From assembly GCF_039543245.1 (NCBI RefSeq), contig NZ_BAABJJ010000002.1:1-64000 (forward strand): a stretch of 64,000 bases of DNA, written 5' to 3'. The notes beneath the pieces were generated by a model that had not been told where the DNA came from, did not search any database, and saw only the letters and a program-made list of their open reading frames with translations. This stretch comes from Algibacter_G agarivorans. Its GTDB lineage: Bacteria > Bacteroidota > Bacteroidia > Flavobacteriales > Flavobacteriaceae. The translations under genes were made by a program, and so were the position numbers. Of the stretch, positions 52,692 to 59,386 are shown piece by piece (the first letter of the stretch is position 1; every line of letters begins with the position of its first letter).

Positions 52692-53906
52692 TTAAGCTTT
52701 TCTTTCTAACAACGCCATATAAAATCCATCGAAACCGGATTTATGCGATAATAGTTTTTTATCTTTTACAAGCGAGAAGTTAGCCCCAGCTTCAGACTCT
52801 AAAAAGGTTTTAACTTGTTCTTGGTTTTCAGAAGGTAATACCGAACAAGTTGCATAAACCATTTGCCCGCCAGCTTTAACCATTCTTGAGTATTGTTGTA
52901 AAATCTCTTGTTGTGTTATCTTAATTTTATCAATAAATTCTGGTTGGAGTTTCCATTTGGCATCCGGATTTCTTCGTAAAACACCAAGTCCAGAACATGG
53001 GGCATCAATTAAAACACGGTCGGCTTTATCGTAAAGTTTTTTAATGGGTTTGGTAGAATCAATAACTCGGTTTTCAATATTATGAGCACCGTTTCGTTTG
53101 GCGCGTCTTTTCAGTTCATTTAATTTATTTTCATAAATATCCATGGCTATAATTTGCCCTTTGTTCTCCATTAATGCCGCCAAATGCAATGTTTTTCCGC
53201 CAGCTCCTGCACAAGCATCAACAACGCGCATGCCAGGTTCTACATTTAAAAACTCTGCTACTAATTGTGAATTAGCATCTTGAACTTCAAAGTGTCCTTT
53301 TTTAAAATTCTCTGTGCTAAAAACATTAGCACGTTCTCTTAATTTTAGCGCACTAGGGTGGTTAGCTACAAATTCGGTTTCAATATCTAAATCGAATAAT
53401 TCAGTTTGAAGTTTTTCTTTGGTTGTTTTGAGGGTGTTTACTCTTAAAATAACATCGGCTTGTTGGTTTAATGCGGCAATTTCTTTGCCCCAAATAGCAT
53501 CGCCTAATTCTTTTCTACCTATTTCATCCATCCAATCGGGAATGGATTCTTTGAATTTTCTAATTTTTGAAAGTTCATCATAACGTCCTTTAATTTTTCG
53601 TAAAGGTGTGCCTTCAAAATATTTCCAATCTGGTAATTTAATGCCTTTTAGTGTTGCCCAAACAGCAAACATACGCCACAGGTTATCGCGATCAAAAGGT
53701 TCTTTAACTTCTGCAATTTCAGCATAAAGGCGTTTCCAACGTACCATTTCATAAGTGGTTTCGGCAACAAAACCTCGGTCTCTTGCTCCCCAACGTTTAT
53801 CCCGTTTTAATAGTTGTTGTATAACTTTATCGGCATACTTGCCTTCGTTAAAAATTAGGGTTAAACCATCAATAACCGCAAAGCATAAATTTCTGTGTAA
53901 TCGCAT
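52692..53906 (-). CDS. RsmB/NOP-type rRNA m5C methyltransferase
   Basis: A 404-residue RNA cytosine-5 methyltransferase. The SAM site is VDACAGAGGKTLHLA near residue 209; the two catalytic cysteines are in DAPCSGLGVLRRNP and YATCSVLPSENQ. The N-terminal domain is helical. The start at 53906 (MRLHRNLCFAVIDGL) matches relatives; 53927 would add seven residues. It methylates rRNA in the cytosol; the exact site is not known. It stands alone, upstream of a long repeat-rich gap. Confidence 0.9.
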   Translation of the reverse strand: MRLHRNLCFAVIDGLTLIFNEGKYADKVIQQLLKRDKRWGARDRGFVAETTYEMVRWKRLYAEIAEVKEPFDRDNLWRMFAVWATLKGIKLPDWKYFEGTPLRKIKGRYDELSKIRKFKESIPDWMDEIGRKELGDAIWGKEIAALNQQADVILRVNTLKTTKEKLQTELFDLDIETEFVANHPSALKLRERANVFSTENFKKGHFEVQDANSQLVAEFLNVEPGMRVVDACAGAGGKTLHLAALMENKGQIIAMDIYENKLNELKRRAKRNGAHNIENRVIDSTKPIKKLYDKADRVLIDAPCSGLGVLRRNPDAKWKLQPEFIDKIKITQQEILQQYSRMVKAGGQMVYATCSVLPSENQEQVKTFLESEAGANFSLVKDKKLLSHKSGFDGFYMALLERKA

Positions 53907-54012
53907 CGTGTGTAAATAAGGGTGCAAAGGTACGTTTAAAATGTTTAATTTTTTATTTGATTAAGGGTTTAAAAGTTTGTGGAGTTTCTTTGGTAAAATG
54001 ACGCTTTTTTGT

Positions 54013-54036
54013 CATGTCGACGATAGGAGACATCTC
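54013..54036. repeat. Small hairpin with CGACGATAGGAG loop
   Basis: ATGTC / GACAT arms around a GACGATAGGA-type loop. The same CGACGATAGGAG string reappears in the hairpin loop of copy C (54479-54490). Confidence 0.5.
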
Positions 54037-54136
54037 ATAATTTAGGTGTTGTTTTCTAATGTTATGTTCCACATGCGTTCGATATAACAAGAACCTGATT
54101 TTGTTTTTTTATGTTCATTTTGACTTGATTGAAAGC

Positions 54137-54153
54137 CCTTCGACTGCGCTCAG
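54137..54153 (+). repeat. Solo copy of the CTTCGACTGCGCTCAG repeat arm
   Basis: Matches 15 of 16 bases of the inner arm of the MITE-like element at 19332-19347, but without a nearby partner arm. Confidence 0.6.
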
Positions 54154-54259
54154 TATAAACCAAGCCAAAAAATTATAGCAATCTGATGAAATTGCTTATA
54201 TCAATTCTGTATTGAAATGACCGCAATAAAACGCCATGCACTTTCGAAACGTCGCGCTT

Positions 54260-54391
54260 GATGCTGTGGGTCGTGATTACTTTTTTCGTTATTTATTTCT
54301 GTAGATTGACCATTCCTACCGCATTGGAAATGGGTGTTGACTATTTGCTTGGTTTGGCTGCAATTCTATTAGTTATTTCTTTACATTGCTG
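54260..54391 (+). pseudogene. Possible decayed small membrane-protein gene
   Basis: From ATG 54260 a 43-codon frame reads MLWVVITFFVIYFCR, then LTIPTALEMGVDYLLGLAA and a hydrophobic end at a stop (TGA). A nearby frame continues with hydrophobic and glycine-rich codons. IPT...DYLLGLA resembles the start of SPW-repeat membrane proteins, but this is weak. It may be chance in AT-rich DNA. Confidence 0.25.
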
Positions 54392-54445
54392 ACTCTTGCG
54401 GATTGGTTAGGAGCTTTTGGTGTAAACCTACTTTAGCGGAATAGT

Positions 54446-54538
54446 GCGTAAGGGATTGAACGGTTTGTTTGAGCTCCCCGACGATAGGAGGGAGCGAGTA
54501 GTGAAAGCCCGACCCTTGGGTTACGCCCAAAAACAAAT
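54446..54538 (-). repeat. Dispersed GGCGTTAC...TAACGC palindromic element, copy C (inverted)
   Basis: On the minus strand it reads GGGCGTAACCCAAGGGTCGG, GCTTTC, a different inner hairpin and CAATCCCTTACGC, matching the ends and core of copies A and B. The inner stem is CTCCC-type with the CGACGATAGGAG loop. Same length class (93 bp). Confidence 0.8.
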
Positions 54539-54561
54539 TTTGAAATTGGTAATATTGAAGC

Positions 54562-54590
54562 GCAAGTTTTAAATTTTAATAGCATCTAAA
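54562..54590 (+). promoter_or_regulatory. ECF-type promoter A, ahead of the ECF sigma gene
   Basis: GCAAGTTTT (54562-54570), 11 bases, GCATCTAAA (54582-54590). As GCAAGTT-N16-TCTAAA it resembles sigma-E type -35/-10 spacing. It lies 92 bases before the sigma gene's TTG start, with a CATTCCCG repeat in the leader. Autoregulation is implied. Confidence 0.75.
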
Positions 54591-54616
54591 CAGAAAAAGC
54601 TTTCATCAAAGCATAG

Positions 54617-54664
54617 CTTTGGTGTTTCGATTGAAATTGTCATTCCCGAGTAGACGGGAATCTA
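54617..54664 (+). repeat. Dispersed CATTCCCG...CGGGAATC repeat in the sigma leader
   Basis: GTTTCGATTGAAATTGTCAT, then CCCGAGTAGACGGGAATC; homologous to 27607-27648 and to the hairpins at 1043-1062 and 58179-58205. Hairpin ATTCCCG / CGGGAAT. It lies between promoter A and the sigma start, so it would be part of the 5' leader. Confidence 0.7.
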
Positions 54665-54681
54665 ATCCAGATTTGTAATTT

Positions 54682-55266
54682 TTGACTGAAAACGAATTTA
54701 TTGAGGGATTGAGAAACCATAACGCCAATGCGTATGGGAAGTTAATTGACGATTTTCAGCAGAAAGTGTTTGCTACTTGTATTTCTTTTGTACCCAATAA
54801 AGCCGATGCTGAGGATATTGCACAAGAGGTTTTTGTTGAGGTTTTTAATTCTATTAATAAATTTAATGGCCATTCTAAACTATCTACTTGGGTTTACAGG
54901 ATTGCAACAAACAAATGTTTAGAGTTTATTAGAAAGCGGAATACTAAAAAGCGTTTTGCCTTTTTGCAGTCTATTACGGGGAATGAAATCCCGATGGATA
55001 AAACCAAATATTTTACCGAAATGAACCATCCTGGGGTTTTATTGGAAAACAAAGAGCGAAGTGAAACACTTTTTAAGGCCATAAATCAATTGCCAGAAGC
55101 TCAGAAAGTGGTGTTTACGTTAAGTAAAGTGGATGGTATGAGTTATCAGGAAGTTTGCGATATTACCGAGAAAAGTTTATCGTCTGTAGAGTCGTTAATG
55201 TTTAGGGCGAAAAAGAATTTACAGGATACTCTAGAAAATTTTTATAAAAATGAAATGCGTTCCTGA
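54682..55266 (+). CDS. ECF RNA polymerase sigma factor (regulon 1)
   Basis: A 194-residue ECF sigma factor. Region 2 covers about residues 8-80 (DDFQQKVFATCISFVPNKADAEDIAQEVF, WVYRIATNKCLEFIRKR) and region 4 the last 60 residues (QLPEAQKVVFTLSKVDGMSYQEVC, ...SSVESLMFRAKKNL). The start is TTG 54682; a TAA lies two codons upstream and no ATG fits. Together with promoter A it forms a self-activating loop. The anti-sigma-like gene follows after 128 bp with its own copy of the site. Confidence 0.93.
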   Translation: MTENEFIEGLRNHNANAYGKLIDDFQQKVFATCISFVPNKADAEDIAQEVFVEVFNSINKFNGHSKLSTWVYRIATNKCLEFIRKRNTKKRFAFLQSITGNEIPMDKTKYFTEMNHPGVLLENKERSETLFKAINQLPEAQKVVFTLSKVDGMSYQEVCDITEKSLSSVESLMFRAKKNLQDTLENFYKNEMRS

Positions 55267-55347
55267 AATATAAATTGAAGCTCTGTTTGTAAATAATGGA
55301 TGACACCTTAAAGATGAAAAAAACAAAAATAAAAAGATAAAACTAAC

Positions 55348-55376
55348 GCAAGTTTTTTAAAATTATTGCATCTAAA
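55348..55376 (+). promoter_or_regulatory. ECF-type promoter B, ahead of the anti-sigma-like gene
   Basis: GCAAGTTTT (55348-55356), 11 bases, GCATCTAAA (55368-55376). Identical motif halves and spacing to copy A; 18 bases before the ATG. Confidence 0.8.
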
Positions 55377-55394
55377 ATAATAGAACACAGTAAA

Positions 55395-55709
55395 ATGGAC
55401 ACAAATAAAAACATACAAAGCAAAATAGATAACACTTTAGGTGCTATGGATGCTATTAAAACCGTAAGCGTGTCTCCTTTTTTTAAGGATAAGACCATGC
55501 AACATTTATTTACGGAAAAAGAAGAAACGGTAAACGTTTGGAATTGGTTATCGCCAAAATTGCAACTGGCTACTTTAGTTTGTGTTGTTATTTTAAATGT
55601 TGTGGCGTTTACTCAAATTGATTCGTCATCTTATGATGAAAACCTTAATGATTTTGCTGAGACTTATGGATTATCAACAAGTGATGATGACACTTCAATA
55701 TTAAATTAA
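55395..55709 (+). CDS. One-TM anti-sigma-like protein
   Basis: A 104-residue protein with a cytosolic N-terminal part (about 1-55), one transmembrane helix (about 56-75, LQLATLVCVVILNVVAF) and a short acidic periplasmic tail. The layout of a small cytosolic domain, one helix and a short outside tail, directly after an ECF sigma gene, suggests an anti-sigma factor, but no named anti-sigma domain is recognised. It is expressed from promoter B and the Spy-like gene follows after 6 bases. Confidence 0.75.
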   Translation: MDTNKNIQSKIDNTLGAMDAIKTVSVSPFFKDKTMQHLFTEKEETVNVWNWLSPKLQLATLVCVVILNVVAFTQIDSSSYDENLNDFAETYGLSTSDDDTSILN

Positions 55710-55715
55710 TGAGTC

Positions 55716-56255
55716 ATGAAGAAAAATAATTTACTCTTATACATTTTACTCATATTTTTAATTATAGTGAATGCTTTCTTTCTTTATAATTATTTAGGAA
55801 ATGGCGAAAAAGAAGATGCTAAAGGATCAAACCGACCAGGCAATTTTTTGGTAAAGGAACTTGGGTTTGATGAATTACAAAAAGAACAATTTAGAGCACT
55901 TGGGAAAGAGCATCATCAAAACATGCGAGGTTTGTCTGAAGGTATTAGAGTTTTAAAAGACGACTTGTTTAAAGGCTTGTCTGATGCTTCTTTAATGAAT
56001 GTAAATATAGATTCTATTGCCACCCTAATTGGTGAAAAAGAAAAGGCAAAGGACTTAGAAGTGTTTAGACATTTTAGAAGTGTTCAGGAATTGTGTAACG
56101 ATAAACAAAAAGAAAAATTCAGTAAGATAATAAATGATGCACTTCGTAAAGGTGACAGAAATCAAAGGCCACCACGTAGAGAAGGTACTAATCGCCATAG
56201 ACCTCCACATCTTGGAGAGCGAGATGGAAACAGACCGCCACCACCAAAACAGTAA
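55716..56255 (+). CDS. Spy/CpxP-like (heavy-metal sensor) periplasmic protein
   Basis: A 179-residue exported protein anchored by one N-terminal helix (about residues 6-26). The periplasmic part is helical with an LGFDELQKEQF motif near the start, similar to the LTxxQ repeats of Spy/CpxP/CnrX/ZraP proteins, and the C terminus is rich in Arg, Pro and His (RPPRREG, RPPHLG). Such proteins sense metal or misfolded protein and control a sigma/anti-sigma pair. It sits next to the anti-sigma-like gene, so it may be the sensor. A terminator follows. Confidence 0.78.
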   Translation: MKKNNLLLYILLIFLIIVNAFFLYNYLGNGEKEDAKGSNRPGNFLVKELGFDELQKEQFRALGKEHHQNMRGLSEGIRVLKDDLFKGLSDASLMNVNIDSIATLIGEKEKAKDLEVFRHFRSVQELCNDKQKEKFSKIINDALRKGDRNQRPPRREGTNRHRPPHLGERDGNRPPPPKQ

Positions 56256-56285
56256 TAATTTAGAAATAGCATTTAATTTGGTAAG

Positions 56286-56318
56286 AGACCTTCAAAAACA
56301 TTGAGGGTCTTTTTTTTA
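56286..56318 (+). terminator. Terminator after the Spy-like gene
   Basis: The stem AGACCTTCAA (56286-56295) / TTGAGGGTCT (56301-56310), one G-T pair, followed by eight T. It ends the sigma-antisigma-Spy unit, making the next unit depend on its own promoter C. Confidence 0.9.
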
Positions 56319-56341
56319 TGCTTTTTTTTACAATACAAGGC

Positions 56342-56370
56342 ACAAGTTTCAAAATATAAAGACATCTAAA
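56342..56370 (+). promoter_or_regulatory. ECF-type promoter C, ahead of the broken EF-hand-like gene
   Basis: ACAAGTTTC (56342-56350), 11 bases, ACATCTAAA (56362-56370). Two or three positions differ from A/B/D but the spacing is identical. It is 26 bases before the ATG at 56396. Confidence 0.68.
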
Positions 56371-56395
56371 AGTTCATAACAATAAAAAATTTAAG

Positions 56396-56571
56396 ATGAA
56401 AAGTAACACATTAAAAACAGCAGTATTGGTTTTTGGGATAACACTATGTGTTCAAATAGTTCTTTTGGACAATCAGAAAACAGGGACTATAGAAAACAGC
56501 CACCAACATTTGAACAGTTAATGAACTACCTCGTACCCTTGGGTCGAGGTAGTTCATTAAATAAATTCTAG
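56396..56571 (+). pseudogene. Frameshifted, truncated EF-hand-like exported protein
   Basis: From ATG 56396 the frame gives a signal peptide, MKSNTLKTAVLVFGITLCV, then a one-base shift near 56450-56452. In the next frame it reads SNSSFGQSENRDYRKQPPTF, EQLM. The PPTFEQLM stretch is like the one before the calcium loop of flavobacterial EF-hand proteins. Immediately after it comes the perfect 16-bp palindrome at 56518-56560, then a stop at 56569-56571; no EF-hand loop remains. It keeps promoter C, so it still looks transcribed. Confidence 0.7.
56518..56560. repeat. Perfect palindrome inserted in the EF-hand-like gene
   Basis: A 16-bp perfect arm TTAATGAACTACCTCG (56518-56533) and CGAGGTAGTTCATTAA (56545-56560) with an 11-base centre that adds ACCC/GGGT pairs. 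It lies exactly where coding similarity ends. Confidence 0.85.
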
Positions 56572-56578
56572 TTTAAGC

Positions 56579-56607
56579 GCAAGTTTTTTTTGATAGTGGC
56601 ATCTAAA
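56579..56607 (+). promoter_or_regulatory. ECF-type promoter D, ahead of the 57-residue membrane protein
   Basis: GCAAGTTTT (56579-56587), 11 bases, GCATCTAAA (56599-56607). It is 8 bases before the ATG at 56615, giving an almost leaderless mRNA. Confidence 0.78.
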
Positions 56608-56614
56608 AGTTTAA

Positions 56615-56788
56615 ATGAGTTCCATATTAAAGACAATGAAGTCTAACCGAAGTAAATTAATAATTACCTTATTGTTTATCATAGTAATAATATTACTTGT
56701 TTTAAACATAGTTATGGTCTATAATTTTAGTAAAGACGCGAAAATTGATAATGAAAATACAGCAGAAATTGTTATAGGAAAAAGATAA
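56615..56788 (+). CDS. Small one-TM membrane protein (57 residues)
   Basis: A 57-residue protein with a basic N terminus (MSSILKTMKSNRSK), one hydrophobic helix (about residues 15-36) and an acidic/polar tail ending EIVIGKR. It has no recognised family. It is supported by promoter D at a tight distance and by the operon with the YHYH gene 16 bases on. Its role in the regulon is unknown; it could be a small regulator of the membrane partners. Confidence 0.65.
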   Translation: MSSILKTMKSNRSKLIITLLFIIVIILLVLNIVMVYNFSKDAKIDNENTAEIVIGKR

Positions 56789-56804
56789 ATTTAAAAAATT
56801 AAAT

Positions 56805-57608
56805 ATGAAAAAACTATTTAAAAAGCCAATAGGAATAATAGGAATAACTGGTATAATAATGTTAGGTATTTTCACATTGGTAGCTTGTAGCGGTAGTGAT
56901 GATAGTGTTACTGATGAAATGGATGATGATGACGAAGAAATGGTTGACGATACAGATTATGATATCACTTCTGTGCTTTCAAAGTTTGAAGGTACTGGGT
57001 TGTCGTATGAGGTTAGTGGAAATACAGTAACATTTACGACTGCTGATTTACCAAACCATTCAAGTCCATATTGGCCAACCAGCAACCCACTTTATGAGGT
57101 TTATAGTGGAACAAATTCCAGTTGGAATAAAAACCCGAATGAAATTGCAGAGCAAAACATTGTGTTTACCATCACACTTAATCCCAAAGAGGCATCTAGT
57201 AAACAAGCAACTCCTTTAGGACCTATTGGTATTTCAAGAAATGGTGTGGTATTTTTTAATCAATATGCTGGGCCAAACCAACCATTAACCAATGAAATTA
57301 ATTCTTTCGATCAGTATTTAGGGCATCCAACGGGCAGAGATCAATACCATTATCATATTGAACCAACATATTTAACTCAACAATTTGGAGAAGATGCCTT
57401 TTTAGGATTATTATCAGATGGGTTTCCTGTTTACGGCCCAATTGAAAATGGAAAAACCATAACAAATAGTGATTTAGATGCTTATCATGGGCATACTTCA
57501 GCAACACCAGATTTTCCTAATGGGATTTATCATTATCACATTACCAATCAAGACCCTTATATAAATGGTAATGGCTATTTTGGAACAGCTGGAAACATAT
57601 CTCGTTAA
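56805..57608 (+). CDS. YHYH-domain lipoprotein
   Basis: A 267-residue lipoprotein (lipobox TLVAC near residue 28) with an acidic linker and a YHYH domain: DQYHYHIEPTYL near residue 182 and IYHYHIT near residue 245. The name-giving motifs and the GRDQYHYH context are intact. These histidine-rich motifs may bind metal; the function of the family is unknown. It is in the promoter D operon, ahead of the MORN lipoprotein and SCO gene. Confidence 0.88.
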   Translation: MKKLFKKPIGIIGITGIIMLGIFTLVACSGSDDSVTDEMDDDDEEMVDDTDYDITSVLSKFEGTGLSYEVSGNTVTFTTADLPNHSSPYWPTSNPLYEVYSGTNSSWNKNPNEIAEQNIVFTITLNPKEASSKQATPLGPIGISRNGVVFFNQYAGPNQPLTNEINSFDQYLGHPTGRDQYHYHIEPTYLTQQFGEDAFLGLLSDGFPVYGPIENGKTITNSDLDAYHGHTSATPDFPNGIYHYHITNQDPYINGNGYFGTAGNISR

Positions 57609-58178
57609 TTGAAAATAAATCGTTTATATATCGCCATTATTTGTCTAATAACTTTTAGTTGTAATACATCTTCTAAGTCACAAATTGTAGATGCTTCGGA
57701 TATGGATTTGAAGTTAGATAATGGAGTTTTGTTTTTTAATAAAAGCCCTTTTAATGGTGTATTAGTTACCTATTATGAAACTGAAACATTTAAGTCTAAA
57801 ATTGAATATGTTGAAGGCAGGAAACACGGATATGAAAAGCAATGGTATAGAAGCGGAGATAAATTGATTGAGCGTTTTTATAAAGAAGGTTTTAAAACTG
57901 GGATTCATAAATCTTGGTGGAACGATGGAACTCAAAAGTTTGAATATCATTTTAATGATAAAGGTGAATTTCATGGTATTGTAAAAGAGTGGTACAAGAA
58001 CGGTAAAATGTTTAGAGATTTCAATTACATTGCTGGAAAAGAAATAGGTCGTCAACGTATGTGGAAAAATGATGGCACTATTAAAGCTAATTATGAAGTC
58101 GTAAATAATGAACGCTTTGGATTGATTGGGTTAAAGAAATGCTATACAGTAACAATTGATAGTGATGAAGTTAAATGA
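57609..58178 (+). CDS. MORN-repeat (YwqK-like) lipoprotein
   Basis: A 189-residue lipoprotein (lipobox ITFSC) starting at TTG 57609, directly after the YHYH stop. The mature part is made of MORN-like repeats with the YxNGK core (NGKMFRDFNY, YRSGDKLIERFY, NDGTQKFEY). MORN/YwqK proteins occur in envelopes and near toxin systems; the role here is unknown. It is cotranscribed with the YHYH gene by position, and the SCO gene follows after a small palindrome. Confidence 0.8.
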   Translation: MKINRLYIAIICLITFSCNTSSKSQIVDASDMDLKLDNGVLFFNKSPFNGVLVTYYETETFKSKIEYVEGRKHGYEKQWYRSGDKLIERFYKEGFKTGIHKSWWNDGTQKFEYHFNDKGEFHGIVKEWYKNGKMFRDFNYIAGKEIGRQRMWKNDGTIKANYEVVNNERFGLIGLKKCYTVTIDSDEVK

Positions 58179-58205
58179 TAATTCCTGTGAAGGCAGGAAT
58201 CTTAT
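58179..58205. repeat. Dispersed ATTCCTG...CAGGAAT repeat within the operon
   Basis: The hairpin ATTCCTG / CAGGAAT (about 58182-58202) directly after the MORN stop, a fourth member of the CATTCCCG family (1043-1062, 27607-27648, 54617-54664). It separates the SCO gene from the operon by 37 bases. Confidence 0.7.
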
Positions 58206-58215
58206 TAATTGTGCA

Positions 58216-58851
58216 ATGAATTTTAAATTGAAATATATAAGTTTTTTACTGCTGATAATGTTTTGTTCTTGTAAAGAAAAGAAGGCTGAACAGTCCGTTT
58301 TAAGTTTGCCCTATTTCAATACCGCAGATTTTACTCCAGAATGGGACAAACCAAATCATAAAATCCCAGAATTTTCATTTATAAATCAAAATGGAGAAAC
58401 GGTTACTAATATGACCTATAAAGGCTGTATATATATAGCAGATTTTTTCTTTACAAGTTGCCCTGGTATTTGTCCGAAACTCACTAAAAACATGGCAATT
58501 TTACAGGAGGGTTATAAAAATGATGACGCTATAAAATTACTGTCCCATACCGTAATGCCTTGGAAAGATTCTGTTTCTGTTTTAAAAGATTATGGGTCGA
58601 AAAATAATGTGAATCCTGAAAAATGGCATTTGTTAACTGGCGATAAAGATGCGCTTTATAATATGGCAAGAACTGGCTATTTTGCTGATGAAGATTTTAC
58701 CAAAACTCAAGATGAAAGCAATTTTATACATACCGAAAATTTTGTTTTAGTTGATAAAGACGGTTATATACGAGGGGTTTATAATGGTACTTTGGAGATT
58801 GATGTGGAACGCTTAAAGCGGCATATCAATATACTTAAGAGGGAAATTTAG
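58216..58851 (+). CDS. SCO1/SenC family copper chaperone
   Basis: A 211-residue lipoprotein-type SCO protein (start ATG 58216; an upstream in-frame stretch would place 20 odd residues before the signal). It has the thioredoxin-like fold with the copper-binding CxxxC (SCPGIC) near residue 92 and the distal histidine in FIHTENFVLVD. SCO proteins deliver copper to cytochrome c oxidase or sense redox. It is the last gene of the regulon; its presence with YHYH histidine proteins hints at a copper link. Confidence 0.9.
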   Translation: MNFKLKYISFLLLIMFCSCKEKKAEQSVLSLPYFNTADFTPEWDKPNHKIPEFSFINQNGETVTNMTYKGCIYIADFFFTSCPGICPKLTKNMAILQEGYKNDDAIKLLSHTVMPWKDSVSVLKDYGSKNNVNPEKWHLLTGDKDALYNMARTGYFADEDFTKTQDESNFIHTENFVLVDKDGYIRGVYNGTLEIDVERLKRHINILKREI

Positions 58852-58929
58852 TAAATGACTACCGTAATAAATATTTGCTGTATTTTTATGATGTTCTTGA
58901 CATAAAAATTACTCAGAATAAGGATATTA

Positions 58930-59373
58930 CTAACCTCTCTCTTTTCTTCTTTTTCTCAACTCTTCAAACATTTTCTTTTTAAAATCATCTTCAGCTATTT
59001 TGAGAAGAATTATTTTTTTTGGAGATAAAATACCTGAAAGATTATTGGCAAATTCCATGCGTAAATTATGCATTTTAATTTCAGCTTTTTTCAATCTTGT
59101 TAATAGTTCGTTAGCCTTTTCATCAGTCATGGTATCACTGTGCTCTCTTATTTCTTTTCTAATGGCTTTCACCTCTTTAAATCTAATTTCAGAAGTTTCT
59201 TTTTCATGTGCATTGTAAATAGGCCAGAACTGTTGTGCTTCTTTTTCAGTTAGGTCAAGCTTTTCAGTAATTACAGATACCTTTAAGGCTTTTATACGTT
59301 CTTTGTTCTTGTCTTGTGCTGTTATGTTCAATGACACAAACAGAAAGAATATGATGGGGAGTAGTTTTTTCAT
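58930..59373 (-). CDS. Spy/CpxP-like periplasmic protein (module 2 sensor)
   Basis: A 147-residue exported protein with signal MKKLLPIIFFLFVSLNITAQ and an all-helical mature part (LDLTEKEAQQFWPIYNAHEKE, LSPKKIILLKIAEDDF) similar to the LTxxQ motifs of the Spy/CpxP family. The C terminus is very basic (RKRRKERG). It is last in the leftward ECF module 2, 13 bases after the anti-sigma-like gene, and converges with the SCO gene of module 1. Confidence 0.8.
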   Translation of the reverse strand: MKKLLPIIFFLFVSLNITAQDKNKERIKALKVSVITEKLDLTEKEAQQFWPIYNAHEKETSEIRFKEVKAIRKEIREHSDTMTDEKANELLTRLKKAEIKMHNLRMEFANNLSGILSPKKIILLKIAEDDFKKKMFEELRKRRKERG

Positions 59374-59386
59374 TATATTATATGTA

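Larger units (their letters stand above)
53907..54681. other. Repeat-rich intergenic region before the ECF regulon
   Basis: About 775 bases with no intact gene. It holds a small hairpin (54013-54036), a copy of CTTCGACTGCGCTCAG (54137-54153), a possible decayed membrane-protein fragment (about 54260-54391), palindromic element copy C (54446-54538), ECF promoter A (54562-54590) and a CATTCCCG repeat (54617-54664). The σ gene starts directly after it. Confidence 0.6.
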
